A stretch of DNA of 64,000 nt from Bradyrhizobium liaoningense (GCF_018130955.1 NZ_JAFCJM010000001.1:281703-345702); one strand, 5' to 3'. Shown: positions 8,831 through 17,520, counted from the stretch's first letter. Notes: generated by a model from the sequence alone, not told the origin. A program made the numbers and translations.

Positions 8831-9253
8831 TTAATCCACCGGGAACTCGACCAAGGCCTCCCCGGTCGCGACCCGCTCCTCGTTCCAGTTGCGCACGACG
8901 ACGTCGATCTTTGCGGTCGCCTGCTTCGCCTTGATGAGTCCCGACGGCCAGATGGTGTCGCCGGGCCGGAGCGGCTTCAGCCAGCGGGTCTCGAGCCGGC
9001 GGTGGATCGCGCCAGCCGGATAGGCCCAGTCGGTGATCATGCGCGAGATCAGGCCAAAATTGTTCATGCCGTGCATGATCACGCCACCGAACTGGGTCTT
9101 GCCAAAACTGCCCTTCATGTAGTCGTCGTCGAGATGCAGCGGGTTGTAGTCGAGCGAGGCATCGCAGAACAGGCGGATGGACTCGCGGCTGACGGCGAAT
9201 TGCGGGCCCTCAATGAGATCGCCGGCGTTGAGACTGTCGAACGTGAGGATCAT
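8831..9253 (-). CDS. MaoC-family hotdog dehydratase
   Basis: This is a 140-residue single hotdog domain of the MaoC/(R)-enoyl-CoA hydratase group. The segment CDASLDYNPLHLDDDYM contains the Asp and His typical of the catalytic hydratase-2 motif, followed by FGGVIMHGM on the neighbouring strand. These enzymes hydrate or dehydrate enoyl-CoA or related thioesters. The ATG at 9253 is preceded by GAAGGAGCGCAC. It is divergent from the amidohydrolase operon, with a palindrome in the gap. The exact substrate is unknown. Confidence 0.8.
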   Translation of the reverse strand: MILTFDSLNAGDLIEGPQFAVSRESIRLFCDASLDYNPLHLDDDYMKGSFGKTQFGGVIMHGMNNFGLISRMITDWAYPAGAIHRRLETRWLKPLRPGDTIWPSGLIKAKQATAKIDVVVRNWNEERVATGEALVEFPVD

Positions 9254-9357
9254 GTGCGCTCCTCCTTCACATCCCGTTCCGATTCAATCGGAACGGAAAA
9301 GGCGCCAGCGCGGGGATGGCCGCCGACCAATGCAACAATGGCGGCTTGCCAAATTCG

Positions 9358-9370
9358 TTATATGATATAA
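9358..9370. promoter_or_regulatory. Perfect AT palindrome upstream of the amidohydrolase operon
   Basis: TTATATGATATAA is a perfect dyad around a central G, in an otherwise GC-rich divergent gap, 38 bases before the amidohydrolase ATG. The shape resembles GntR-type operators or an overlapping -10 region. No regulator is encoded beside it. Confidence 0.4.
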
Positions 9371-9407
9371 TCAATTTGCGGAAAACGCGTTTGCCGGGAG
9401 GATCCAG

Positions 9408-10292
9408 ATGCCGAAACTCAAACTGCCTGACATCGAGAAAGTCGTCGCGATCGACATCCACACCCATGCCGAGGAACCCTGCGGCTGCCATCCCGACGAC
9501 GGCTATGACGACTTCCAGGCGCAGATGGCGGAGTATTTCAAGTCGCCCAACAAGCATCCGCCGACCGTGCCGGAGACCGCGGCCTATTATCGCGCCAAGA
9601 ACATCGCGGCCGTGATCTTCCCGGTCGATGCCGAACGCGAGACCGGTTTCCGCCGCTACAACAATTACGAGATGCTGGAGGTCGCCTCCGACCATCTCGA
9701 CGTCCTCATTCCCTTCGTCTCCATCGACCCGCACAAGGGCAAGCTGGGCGCGCGCGAGGCGCGCAAGCTGATCGAGGAATACGGCGTCCGCGGCTTCAAA
9801 TTCCACCCGACGATGCAGGGTTTCTACGCCAACGACCGTCTGGCCTACCCGCTCTATGAAGAGATCAACAATGGCGGCGCGATCGCGCTATTCCACACCG
9901 GCCAGACCGGCGTCGGCTCGGGCATGCCCGGCGGCATGGGCATGCGGCTGAAATACTCCAACCCGATGTACATGGACGACGTCGCGGCCGACTTCCCCGA
10001 CCTCAAGATCATCCTCGCGCATCCCTCCTTCCCCTGGCAGGAAGAGGCGCTGTCGGTCGCGACCCACAAGCCGAACGTCTATATCGACCTGTCCGGCTGG
10101 TCGCCAAAGTATTTCCCGCCGATCCTGGTGCGCTATATCAACTCGATCCTGCAGGATAAGATGCTGTTCGGCTCGGACTGGCCGGTGATCACGCCGGACC
10201 GCTGGCTCGCTGATTTCGCCAAGATCGATATCCGCGAGGAGATCAGGCCGAAGGTGTTGAAGGCGAACGCGAGAAAGCTGCTCGGGATCTAG
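9408..10292 (+). CDS. Amidohydrolase_2 (ACMSD-related) metal-dependent hydrolase/decarboxylase
   Basis: This 294-residue TIM-barrel protein has the metal motif DIHTH at residues 16-20, then KFHPTMQGFY, LAHPSFPWQEEAL (a further His) and the late Asp in FGSDWPV. This order fits the Amidohydro_2 family, whose members include decarboxylases such as ACMSD and lactone hydrolases. It starts at the ATG at 9408 after GGGAGGATCCAG. It leads a three-gene unit with the dehalogenase-like and YbaK genes. The substrate is unknown. Confidence 0.82.
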   Translation: MPKLKLPDIEKVVAIDIHTHAEEPCGCHPDDGYDDFQAQMAEYFKSPNKHPPTVPETAAYYRAKNIAAVIFPVDAERETGFRRYNNYEMLEVASDHLDVLIPFVSIDPHKGKLGAREARKLIEEYGVRGFKFHPTMQGFYANDRLAYPLYEEINNGGAIALFHTGQTGVGSGMPGGMGMRLKYSNPMYMDDVAADFPDLKIILAHPSFPWQEEALSVATHKPNVYIDLSGWSPKYFPPILVRYINSILQDKMLFGSDWPVITPDRWLADFAKIDIREEIRPKVLKANARKLLGI

Positions 10293-10317
10293 CCCAAGAA
10301 TCTGATTGAGGGTCTGC

Positions 10318-11058
10318 GTGACGATCAAAGCCGTCGTCTTCGACGCCTACGGAACGCTCTACGACATCCAGTCGGTGGCTGACATCACCGAGGATGCGTT
10401 TCCGGGCTACGGCGAGATCATCACGCAAATCTGGCGCATCAAGCAGCTCGAATACACCTGGTTGCGCTCGCTGATGCAGCGCTACCAGGATTTTGCGACT
10501 GTTACCCGCGACTCGCTCGCCTATACGCTGCGCGTGCTCGGCCTCGTCCATGACGCTGTTGCGTTCGAGCGCGTGATCGAGAAATATCTTCACCTTGACC
10601 TCTATCCGGACGCGGCGAGCGCGCTTGCGGCGCTGAAGCCGCGCAAGCTTGCCATCCTCTCAAACGGCAGCCCGGACATGCTGGACGCGCTCGTCCGCAA
10701 CTCCGGGCTCGATCGGCTGCTCGACGCCACGATCAGCGTCGATGCGAACAGGATCTTCAAGCCGAGCCCGCAAGCCTACGCGCTGATCGGCGAGAAGCTC
10801 GGCACAAGCCCGGACGAGGTGCTGTTCGTCTCCTCCAACCCGTGGGACGTGGCGGGCGCGAAAGCGTTCGGACTGAAGGTCGCCTGGATCGAGCGGGTGA
10901 CGCCCGAGGCCATGGCGCTGGCTTGCGTCGAGAACGAAGTCGTGGCACCGCTGACCATGTTCAAGGCGATCCGGACCCAGATGGACGAGCTCGGGTTCGC
11001 GCCGGATCACCGTGTTCGCTCACTCGCCGAGCTGCCAGGAATTGTCGCCCGCTCATGA
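10318..11058 (+). CDS. Haloacid dehalogenase type II-like HAD hydrolase
   Basis: This is a 246-residue HAD-superfamily protein. The motifs are the nucleophile Asp9 in FDAYGTLYD, SNGSP (motif II), the Lys in RIFKPSPQAY (motif III) and the acidic/Ser-rich SSNPWDVAGAKAFGL. FDAYGTLYD and SSNPWD are characteristic of (S)-2-haloacid dehalogenases, which hydrolyse 2-haloalkanoates to hydroxyacids. The start is set at the GTG at 10318 (MTIKAVVF), with TGAGGG upstream. The stop overlaps the next ATG as ATGA. Confidence 0.85.
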   Translation: MTIKAVVFDAYGTLYDIQSVADITEDAFPGYGEIITQIWRIKQLEYTWLRSLMQRYQDFATVTRDSLAYTLRVLGLVHDAVAFERVIEKYLHLDLYPDAASALAALKPRKLAILSNGSPDMLDALVRNSGLDRLLDATISVDANRIFKPSPQAYALIGEKLGTSPDEVLFVSSNPWDVAGAKAFGLKVAWIERVTPEAMALACVENEVVAPLTMFKAIRTQMDELGFAPDHRVRSLAELPGIVARS

Positions 11059-11522
11059 GTCTGGAATCCGTTCGCGCCTTCTTCGCCGAGAAAGCCCCCG
11101 ACATATCAGTGATTGAATCGCCGATCAGTTCGGCCACGGTGCCGCTCGCTGCCGAGGCCTATGGCGTCGAGCCCGGCCGCATTGCCAAGACATTGTCGTT
11201 ACGGATCGGCGACCGCGTGATCCTGATCGTCGCCGCCGGCACGTCGCGGATGGACAACAAGAAGGTGAAGGCGCAGTTCGGCGGCAAGCCAAAAATGCTC
11301 GGGCTCGAGGAGGTCGCCGAGATCACCGGGCACGAGGTCGGCGGCGTCTGCCCGTTCGGACTGAAGGCGCCGCTGCCGATCTATTGCGACGTGTCGCTGC
11401 AAGCTTTTGACGTGGTGGTGCCCGCTGCCGGCTCAACCCACAGCGCCGTGCGCATCGCGCCTGACCGTCTGGCCGAACTGGTCGGCGCCGAATGGGTCGA
11501 TGTCTGCGAGCACAGACCTTAG
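11055..11522 (+). CDS. YbaK/EbsC-family aminoacyl-tRNA deacylase-like protein
   Basis: This 155-residue YbaK-type domain protein begins MSLESVRAFFAEKAPDISVI and contains GRIAKTLSLRIGD, DNKKVKAQFGGKPKML and GGVCPFGLKAPLPIYCDVSL, the typical order for trans-editing deacylases that hydrolyse mischarged tRNA. It starts inside the preceding stop (ATGA, 11055-11058), so the two genes are translationally coupled. A longer frame upstream is ignored for that reason. Confidence 0.87.
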   Translation: MSLESVRAFFAEKAPDISVIESPISSATVPLAAEAYGVEPGRIAKTLSLRIGDRVILIVAAGTSRMDNKKVKAQFGGKPKMLGLEEVAEITGHEVGGVCPFGLKAPLPIYCDVSLQAFDVVVPAAGSTHSAVRIAPDRLAELVGAEWVDVCEHRP

Positions 11523-11561
11523 CGGGCCAGGATAGGTCCGAAATCCAGGCGACCTCGCGAC

Positions 11562-11663
11562 CTAAAGCGCGATGGCTTTAGATTGAATCTCCATCGCGAT
11601 TTAGCTCTTTGTTTGAGCATGATCTTTTCGGAAGACCGCTACGCACTTTTCCGGATCATGCTC
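11562..11663. repeat. Compound palindromic intergenic repeat
   Basis: There are two inverted repeats in tandem: CTAAAGCGCGATGG (11562-11575) pairing with CCATCGCGATTTAG (11591-11604), and GAGCATGATC (11615-11624) pairing with GATCATGCTC (11654-11663). The first part shares the AAAGCGCGATG start with sequences at 60139 and 63787, so this is a dispersed family. It overlaps the convergent 3' ends of the YbaK gene and the small secreted protein. Confidence 0.7.
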
Positions 11664-11884
11664 TAGCCGCCCCAGCCGCAGTAGGGGCGGCAGCGATAGC
11701 GCGCACTATGCCAATGGCCCCAGCCGCGGTGCCACCAGCCGAAACGCGCTTGGACCAGGTCGCTCTCCTGCACCGTTGGCTTGGCGACTCCGGACAAAGG
11801 AGTGACCGGAGCAGCCATTGCCGGTGCGCCGAGCAATATCGCGCCAATCACGAAAAGCGCTGCAGGAATTTTGCTCATGGACAT
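11663..11884 (-). CDS. Small secreted Trp/Gly/Arg-rich protein (73 aa)
   Basis: A signal peptide (MSMSKIPAALFVIGAILLGA, ending PAMAAP) precedes a short mature part ending in FGWWHRGWGHWHSARYRCRP. The start ATG at 11884 has GGAGG six bases upstream. Trp/His/Gly-rich short exported proteins of this kind are common in Bradyrhizobium; the function is unknown. The last codons run into the intergenic palindrome at 11562-11663. Confidence 0.6.
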   Translation of the reverse strand: MSMSKIPAALFVIGAILLGAPAMAAPVTPLSGVAKPTVQESDLVQARFGWWHRGWGHWHSARYRCRPYCGWGG

Positions 11885-12043
11885 CACATTCCTCCAAACC
11901 GCGATTTCCAACCGCAATCAACTTGGCTGATTGCAATTCGTTGCACGGTTATGACGGTTTCGGGCCAGGGCCGGTCCTTAAACCGCCACGGTGCCGAATG
12001 CGATGCTTGCTGCCTATGCGTTGGGGAGGCTACCATATGGACG

Positions 12044-12910
12044 ATGACCGACGACAAGGTGAAACGACGGCTGACCACGGTCCTGTGCGCTGATGTGCAG
12101 GGTTATTCTCGCCTCATGGAAGCAGACGAGGCGGGAACGTTGGGAACGCTCCGCCGCTACCGCACTGCCATTGCTGGATTGGTGGAGCGCCATGACGGGC
12201 GGATCGTGAATACCTGGGGCGATGCCGTGATCGCCGAGTTCGCGAGCGTCGTCGAGGCCGTGCAATGTGCGGTCGAAATTCAGCAGGAAATTTCCAACCA
12301 GGATTCGGACCCACCGCACGCGCAGCCGATGCGGTTTCGCATCGGCATCAATCTTGGAGATGTGATGGTGGACGGGTCCGACATCTTCGGCGACGGAGTC
12401 AATATCGCGGCGCGGCTGCAAGAACTCGCCGAACCGGGTGGCGTCGTGATCTCCGGTTCCGTCTACGATCAGGTGCGCAACAAGTTACCTGTTGGCTTCG
12501 ACTGTCTCGGCCAGCGCCCCATGAAGAACGTCGCTCCCATGACCAGCTATCGCGTGACCATGGGCGGCCGAGCTACCGGGCAACGGAGCTTCCCGGTCGA
12601 CGAAAGCCCCACTCTCAAGGGGGAAGCGGTTGCGACTTCGGAAGCTGGCGCTCGGCGGATTGGCCACACGCACGAGCCATCCACATGGATGCGCGTCGTC
12701 TCGGATTGGCTAAAGAGCCTACCCCGCCCGGTTAAAGGGGCCCTCACGATCTCAGCCTTCCTGATTCTGATCAATGTTTTTACCGGCATGCACAAGATCT
12801 GGTTCCACTGGCCGGTCGCAGCAATACTCTTCGGTGTCATTCTGCGGACAGCGCTCGGGCATAGACATGAGTCCGACGGCAAAGGGGAGCGCCGAACCAG
12901 TCGGGAGTGA
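12044..12910 (+). CDS. Class III adenylate/guanylate cyclase, membrane-anchored
   Basis: The 288-residue protein has a class III cyclase catalytic domain (about residues 8-180) and a C-terminal membrane part. The two metal-binding Asp residues are in LCADVQGYSRLM (near residue 17) and NTWGDAVIAEF (near 59). GINLGDVMVDGSDIFGDGVNIAARLQ is the dimer-interface/active-site strand. Two predicted transmembrane segments lie near residues 233-272 (TISAFLILINVFTGM and WPVAAILFGVILRTAL). The start is the ATG at 12044, with GGGGAGG further upstream than usual. The domain order (catalytic domain first, membrane last) is unusual but known. Confidence 0.85.
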   Translation: MTDDKVKRRLTTVLCADVQGYSRLMEADEAGTLGTLRRYRTAIAGLVERHDGRIVNTWGDAVIAEFASVVEAVQCAVEIQQEISNQDSDPPHAQPMRFRIGINLGDVMVDGSDIFGDGVNIAARLQELAEPGGVVISGSVYDQVRNKLPVGFDCLGQRPMKNVAPMTSYRVTMGGRATGQRSFPVDESPTLKGEAVATSEAGARRIGHTHEPSTWMRVVSDWLKSLPRPVKGALTISAFLILINVFTGMHKIWFHWPVAAILFGVILRTALGHRHESDGKGERRTSRE

Positions 12911-12980
12911 GACGGCTCAGCCGTTGCGACCGAATCTTCGCGCCAACGCCTAGCCTTACTGGGTCACAAGCATTCTCCCC

Positions 12981-13070
12981 CTCATCCTGAGGGCACCCCG
13001 AAGGATGGCAGCGGGCGAGAACCGGGCCTTCATGGTTCGAGACGCGCTTCGCGCTCCTCACCATGAGGAT
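12981..13070. repeat. Palindromic intergenic repeat (CTCATCCTGAGG type)
   Basis: The element begins CTCATCCTGAGG and ends CTCACCATGAGGAT, with an internal GACGCGCTTCGCGCTC hairpin. It fills most of the 177-base gap between two convergent genes. Elements of this look recur in bradyrhizobial intergenic regions (established knowledge, not checked here). Confidence 0.6.
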
Positions 13071-13087
13071 CTCGTGACACAATAGAA

Positions 13088-13438
13088 CTAATCGTCGTCA
13101 TCGTAATAAGGCCGCGGCGGGGGCGCCGCAGGAGGCGGCAAGTTGTTGTATCGCGGCGGCGCGGTCCGGCCGCGCGGCGGGGGTAGCGGCGGCTGGGCCT
13201 GGTTGCTGGTTTCGAACACCGCGCGGCATCCGCTCGAAAGCTGCGGCGTGTTCTGCCGCAGGCAGGCGACGATGCGATTCACGTCGGGAATCTGGTCGCT
13301 GCACAGGCGCCAGACATCCGGCGTGCAGGCCATCTGTTGTTCCATGGTGCCGCGGTATTCTTGCGCGGAGACGGCCCTCGTGGCGACCGTGCCGCCGATC
13401 GCAAGCGCCACTCCGAGAGCAATCGGCCCTGTTCGCAT
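13088..13438 (-). CDS. Exported Cys-rich-repeat hypothetical protein
   Basis: This 116-residue protein has a signal peptide (MRTGPIALGVALAIGGTVAT, cleavage near AVSAQ), one cysteine-repeat unit (MACTPDVWRLCSDQIPDV, then ACLRQNTPQLSSGCRAVF) and a Pro-rich tail ending YYDDDD. The Cys spacing and 'LS..C' motif resemble the cysteine-rich repeat of GLG1-type proteins. AGAAGGA lies eight bases before the ATG at 13438. The frame is open well upstream, but that part has no sensible content. Confidence 0.65.
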   Translation of the reverse strand: MRTGPIALGVALAIGGTVATRAVSAQEYRGTMEQQMACTPDVWRLCSDQIPDVNRIVACLRQNTPQLSSGCRAVFETSNQAQPPLPPPRGRTAPPRYNNLPPPAAPPPRPYYDDDD

Positions 13439-13533
13439 GTCCCGATCCTTCTCATTTTCTCTCAAACGCTCCTCAATCAATGAGGCGCGGGAAGGTTCTG
13501 GACCAACAACAAAATGTGAGAGCCGGAGCGGAA

Positions 13534-14523
13534 CTATTCCACCTTGCCGATCTTCTTCACCGCCGCGATCAGCCGCGCGCTGTCCTCTTTGACGAATTGC
13601 GCAAACTCCGGCGCATCCTGATAGGCGACGAGACTGCCCGACGCCTCGAATGTCTTGATGACATCGGGGCTCTTCATCACCTGCGCCATAGCCTCGCGCA
13701 ACCGGTTGACGATCGGCGCGGGCAGCGCGCTCTGCCCGAACACGCCGGCCCAGATATACATTTCGACGTCCTTGTAGCCGAGCTCCTGGAGCGTCGGCAC
13801 GTCGGGGAAGCTCGCGATACGCCGCGCACCGCAATTGCCGAGCACGCGCAGCTTGCCGTCATCAACCTGCGGCTTCAGTGTGCCGGGCGCCGCCGCGATC
13901 GCCTGCACCGTGCCGCTGAGGATCGCGGTCAGCGCCGGACCGGCGCCGCGGAACGGCACGTGCAGCAGTTTGATGTCGGCGCTGCTCGCGAACATCTCCA
14001 TCGCCACATGCAGCGTGCCGTAGGGACCGGACGAGCCGTAGGTGATCTGTCCCGGACGCTTCTTGGCGTCGTCGACGAAATCCTTGACCGTCTTCCACGG
14101 CGCCGACGCCGGCACCGCAAGCAGCGTGGGATCGGCGAGCACGCGCGCGATCGGCGCGAACTGCGAGACCTCATAGGCGACCGGGCGGTCGAACAGGCGA
14201 TCGGCTTCGGGAAGAACCGCGAGCGATGACAGCGTCATCAGCAGCGTGTGCCCGTCCGGCTCGGCGCGGGCCGCCGCCGCATTGCCGACGGAGCCGCCGC
14301 CACCGCCGGCGCGATTGTCGACGATCACGGGCTTGCCGAGAATGCGCTCCAGCGCGAGCGCGACCGGGCGCGCCGCGAGATCGGCCTGGCCGCCCGCCGG
14401 AAACGGCACGATCATGGTGATGTTTCGCGAGGGATAGCCGCCTTGCGCCAGGCTGGTTCGCGGGAGCGCGGCTTGAGCCAACGGCAGCAGCGCCGCCGCG
14501 CGCAGGAGATCGCGTCGATTCAT
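13534..14523 (-). CDS. Tripartite tricarboxylate transporter (Bug) substrate-binding protein
   Basis: This is a 329-residue periplasmic binding protein. It has an MNRRDLLRAAALLPLAQAAL twin-arginine-like/Sec signal, then ITMIVPFPAGGQADLAAR, VIVDNRAGGGGGSVG and ITYGSSGPYGTLHVAME, all Bug-family signatures of TctC-type proteins that capture carboxylates. No tctA or tctB membrane genes are nearby, so it is an orphan receptor, as is common for Bug proteins. The ligand is unknown. Confidence 0.9.
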   Translation of the reverse strand: MNRRDLLRAAALLPLAQAALPRTSLAQGGYPSRNITMIVPFPAGGQADLAARPVALALERILGKPVIVDNRAGGGGGSVGNAAAARAEPDGHTLLMTLSSLAVLPEADRLFDRPVAYEVSQFAPIARVLADPTLLAVPASAPWKTVKDFVDDAKKRPGQITYGSSGPYGTLHVAMEMFASSADIKLLHVPFRGAGPALTAILSGTVQAIAAAPGTLKPQVDDGKLRVLGNCGARRIASFPDVPTLQELGYKDVEMYIWAGVFGQSALPAPIVNRLREAMAQVMKSPDVIKTFEASGSLVAYQDAPEFAQFVKEDSARLIAAVKKIGKVE

Positions 14524-14710
14524 CGGATAGCCCCTCCCTCGAGTCTTCTTGTTGCGGACGACAGCCTAACGCAGCGATGCCGGCGAACAAAGGTATCTCC
14601 GTGCCGCTTCGCACGCTGCGAGCCGCGCGTTTACCAGCCGTTATCCCTGCCCGCATGCGCAGCGGAACGGAACCTGATGTGGGCCAGTTGACGTCCCGGG
14701 AGATCGCGGG

Positions 14711-14968
14711 ATGAACGAGCTTGGCACCATCGATGGCGCGCTCGACGAGATACTGGTCAATCTCGCCGCGATCGTGCTGCGGCTTTCGAAGCCGGAGATC
14801 ACCAACACGCCGGACGCGCAGCAGGCGCTGGCGCGCTCCGTCCATCAATATTCGGTCTGCGCATCGCACTCCTCCGATCCGCGCGTGCACGCGTTGAAGG
14901 CGGAGCTGGAGGCGACGTTGAGGCCGCGTTTGCGTGTCATCGCAGGCGGCGGGACGAAGATGTCGTAA
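14711..14968 (+). CDS. Small hypothetical protein (85 aa)
   Basis: This is a soluble helical protein starting MNELGTIDGALDEILVNLAA. The ATG at 14711 has GGGAG upstream. It ends two bases before the convergent LysR gene stop. No domain is recognised; codon use looks normal for the region. Confidence 0.55.
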   Translation: MNELGTIDGALDEILVNLAAIVLRLSKPEITNTPDAQQALARSVHQYSVCASHSSDPRVHALKAELEATLRPRLRVIAGGGTKMS

Positions 14969-14970
14969 CG

Positions 14971-15906
14971 TTACGACTTGCGCGCACCTGTCTTCGGGCG
15001 CCGCTTGCAGGTCAGCGGCAACTTCGCCGCGAGGAAATCGGCGAGCACCTCGACGCGTGCGGGACGCGGGCCGCCGGGCGGCATCACCAGATGCACGGCG
15101 CCTTCCGCCTGCTTCCAGTCTTTCAGGATCACCTCGACCTCGCCAGACGCGATGGCTTCGCCGACGATGAACTCGGGAAGATCGGCGATGCCGAGTCCGG
15201 CGACGACCGCGGGCATGACGGCTTCGCCATTGTTGACGCGAAGCTGCCCCGCCGGACGCACGCTCGCCTGCTCGCCCGCAGCATTGGTGTAGTGCCAGAC
15301 GTTCGGCGTGGAGAGATAGGCGTAGCTGAAGCATTTGTGCTCGGCCAGATGCATCGGATGCGTCGGCCGGCCCTGGCGCTTCAGATAGGACGGGGCCGCC
15401 ACCGTGTAGCGCGGCATGGTGAAGAGCCGCCGCGCGATCAGCGAAGAGTCCGGCAGCCGCGCGATGCGCAGCGCCGCATCAAAGCCATCGCCGATCAGAT
15501 CGACGGTCGCATCGCTCAGATGCAGGTCGACCGACACTTCCGGATAGGCCTGGAAGAATTCCGGCAAGAGCGGCGCCACCGCCTTCACCCCGAACGTCAT
15601 CGGCACCGCGAGACGCACGAGGCCGCGCGGCGCGACCGACTGCGCCAGCGCCTCGTTTTCCGCCGCCTCGCCGTCGGCGAGCAGGCGCGTCGCCCGGTCG
15701 GCGAGCTTGTGCCCGGCATCGGTGAGCGCAAGCCGGCGCGAGGTGCGGTTGAACAGACGCGCGCCGAGCCGTTCCTCCAGCCGAGTCACCGCCTTGGAGA
15801 CCGTCGCCTTGGACATTCCGAGTTCGCCGGCGGCGGCCGCAAACGACCGCAATTCCACGACTTTTGCGAAAATCGCGAGCGCCTCGAAATCCGGGAGTTT
15901 GGCCAT
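14971..15906 (-). CDS. LysR-family transcriptional regulator
   Basis: This 311-residue regulator has an N-terminal winged helix-turn-helix (residues about 5-62: FAKVVELRSFAAAAGELGMS, then KATVSKAVTRLEERLGARLF) and a C-terminal periplasmic-binding-like effector domain. It is divergent from the SDR gene with 116 bases between them, the usual LysR layout, so it most likely controls the SDR and pirin genes. The inducer is unknown. Confidence 0.92.
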   Translation of the reverse strand: MAKLPDFEALAIFAKVVELRSFAAAAGELGMSKATVSKAVTRLEERLGARLFNRTSRRLALTDAGHKLADRATRLLADGEAAENEALAQSVAPRGLVRLAVPMTFGVKAVAPLLPEFFQAYPEVSVDLHLSDATVDLIGDGFDAALRIARLPDSSLIARRLFTMPRYTVAAPSYLKRQGRPTHPMHLAEHKCFSYAYLSTPNVWHYTNAAGEQASVRPAGQLRVNNGEAVMPAVVAGLGIADLPEFIVGEAIASGEVEVILKDWKQAEGAVHLVMPPGGPRPARVEVLADFLAAKLPLTCKRRPKTGARKS

Positions 15907-15923
15907 GGGTGCGATCCCTAGGG

Positions 15924-15939
15924 TTGTTTATGGAAACAA
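15924..15939. promoter_or_regulatory. Candidate LysR operator
   Basis: TTGTTT-ATGG-AAACAA is a perfect 6-bp dyad in the divergent lysR/SDR gap. Related half-sites (GTTTCAACAGTTTC) follow to about 15957. Position and symmetry suit LysR binding; this is inference. Confidence 0.45.
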
Positions 15940-16022
15940 TGTGTTTCAACAGTTTCTATTTCTATACCACAGACGAGAGCTTATCCAAGCACCATCAGAC
16001 ATTCAGGGAATGGAGAAATCCA

Positions 16023-16775
16023 ATGACCAAGAAGCTCTCAGGCAAGGTTGCCCTCGTCACCGGCGGGTCGCGCGGCATTGGTGCTGCGTCCGCCCGCGCG
16101 CTCGCCGATGAAGGCGCCGACGTTGCCATCAGCTATGTCGCCTCGCCCGACAAGGCCGAGGCGGTGGTTGCCGAATTGACCGCGAAGGGCGTCAGGGCGC
16201 GCGCCTTCAAGGCGGACCAGGCCTCGGCCGCGGACGTCGAGCAGTTGGTGAAGACCGTCGCGAAGGAATTCGGTCACCTCGACATCCTCATCAACAACGC
16301 CGGTGTCGCTGCCGGCGGCGCGACCGACGATCCCAAGGCCGACGCTGCGACGCTGGCCCGCCAGGATGCCGTCAACGTCCACGGCGTGATCGCGGCGATC
16401 CGCACCGCGTCGCAATTGATGGGCGACGGCGGCCGCATCGTGACGGTGGGCTCGATGCTCGCGGACCGCGCCTCGTTTCCGGGTCTGGCCGACTACGTCG
16501 CGACCAAGGCTGCGGTCGTCGGCTACACCAAGGGCGCAGCGCGCGACCTCGGCCCGCGCGGTATCACCGTCAACGTCGTGCAGCCCGGTTCGATCAACAC
16601 CGACATGAACCCGGACGACGACCGCGACTTCGCGGAAGCCCAACGCAAGCAGCACGCGCTGCAGCGCTTCGGCAGGCCGGAGGAAGTGGCGGCCGGCGTG
16701 GTTTTCCTGGCGAGCCCGGAAGCCTCCTTCGTCACCGGCACCGTCCTCAACGTCGACGGCGGCTTTGGCGCCTGA
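16023..16775 (+). CDS. SDR-family oxidoreductase (3-oxoacyl-ACP-reductase-like)
   Basis: This is a 250-residue classical short-chain dehydrogenase. It has the NAD(P)-binding TGGSRGIG motif near residue 14, the NNAG motif, catalytic Ser in VGSMLADRAS, YVATK (Tyr-x3-Lys) and the PGSINTDMNP loop. The ATG at 16023 follows GGAGAAATCCA. The frame is open upstream but overlaps the regulatory gap. It is followed 34 bases later by the pirin gene, probably co-transcribed. The substrate is unknown. Confidence 0.88.
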   Translation: MTKKLSGKVALVTGGSRGIGAASARALADEGADVAISYVASPDKAEAVVAELTAKGVRARAFKADQASAADVEQLVKTVAKEFGHLDILINNAGVAAGGATDDPKADAATLARQDAVNVHGVIAAIRTASQLMGDGGRIVTVGSMLADRASFPGLADYVATKAAVVGYTKGAARDLGPRGITVNVVQPGSINTDMNPDDDRDFAEAQRKQHALQRFGRPEEVAAGVVFLASPEASFVTGTVLNVDGGFGA

Positions 16776-16809
16776 TCGAACGACATTCATTCAGCAAGGA
16801 ACTATTCCC

Positions 16810-17508
16810 ATGATCGAACTTAGACCCTTTGCAAAGCTCGGCGGCGCCGATCACGGCTGGCTCAAGGCCAAGCATCACTTCTCCTTCGCGAGCTACTACG
16901 ATCCCGCCAATGTGAGCCATGGATCTCTGCGGGTGTGGAACGACGACGAGATCGCGCCGAACACAGGCTTTCCCGCCCATCCCCACGCCAACATGGAAAT
17001 CATCACCTATGTCCGCGAGGGCGCGATTACCCATCAGGACAGCCTGGGTAACAAGGGCCGGACCGAAGCCGGCGACGTGCAGGTCATGAGTGCCGGCAGC
17101 GGCATCCGCCACTCCGAGTACAATCTCGAGCCGACCAAGACCAAGATCTTTCAGATCTGGATCGAGCCGACCGCGCGCGGCGGCCAGCCCACCTGGGGCT
17201 CAAAGCCGTTCCCGAAGGCCGATCGCTCCGGCAAGCTGGTGACGATCGCGAGCGGCGACGAGAAGGACACGGATGCACTTCCGATCCGCGCCAACGCGCG
17301 TGTGCTCGCCACCACGCTGAAGGCCGGCGAGAGCGCCGAATACGCGCCGCAGAAGTCGCGTCACCTTTATCTCGTGCCGGCGCAAGGCGCGATCGAGATC
17401 AACGGCGTGCGCGTCAACGCCCGCGACGGCGCCGCGATCCGCGACGAGGACAGTTTGAAGATCACGGCTCTGGAAGATTCCGAGCTGGTGCTCGTCGACG
17501 CGGCCTGA
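16810..17508 (+). CDS. Pirin-family protein (YhaK-like bicupin)
   Basis: This 232-residue two-cupin protein has the pirin signature FPAHPHANMEIITYVREG and the later His in GSGIRHSEYN, which together provide the metal-binding His/Glu set. It then has a C-terminal cupin. Family members are iron-binding quercetinase-like enzymes or redox sensors. The ATG at 16810 has AAGGA upstream. Pairing with an SDR, and wrbA next, suggests a response to quinones or electrophiles (inference). Confidence 0.88.
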   Translation: MIELRPFAKLGGADHGWLKAKHHFSFASYYDPANVSHGSLRVWNDDEIAPNTGFPAHPHANMEIITYVREGAITHQDSLGNKGRTEAGDVQVMSAGSGIRHSEYNLEPTKTKIFQIWIEPTARGGQPTWGSKPFPKADRSGKLVTIASGDEKDTDALPIRANARVLATTLKAGESAEYAPQKSRHLYLVPAQGAIEINGVRVNARDGAAIRDEDSLKITALEDSELVLVDAA

Positions 17509-17520
17509 GCCCTACTACAA

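Noticed and set aside
14171..15334. A 387-residue minus-strand frame
   Set aside because: It spans the LysR gene, an intergenic gap and the Bug protein gene in a third frame, with shadow composition.
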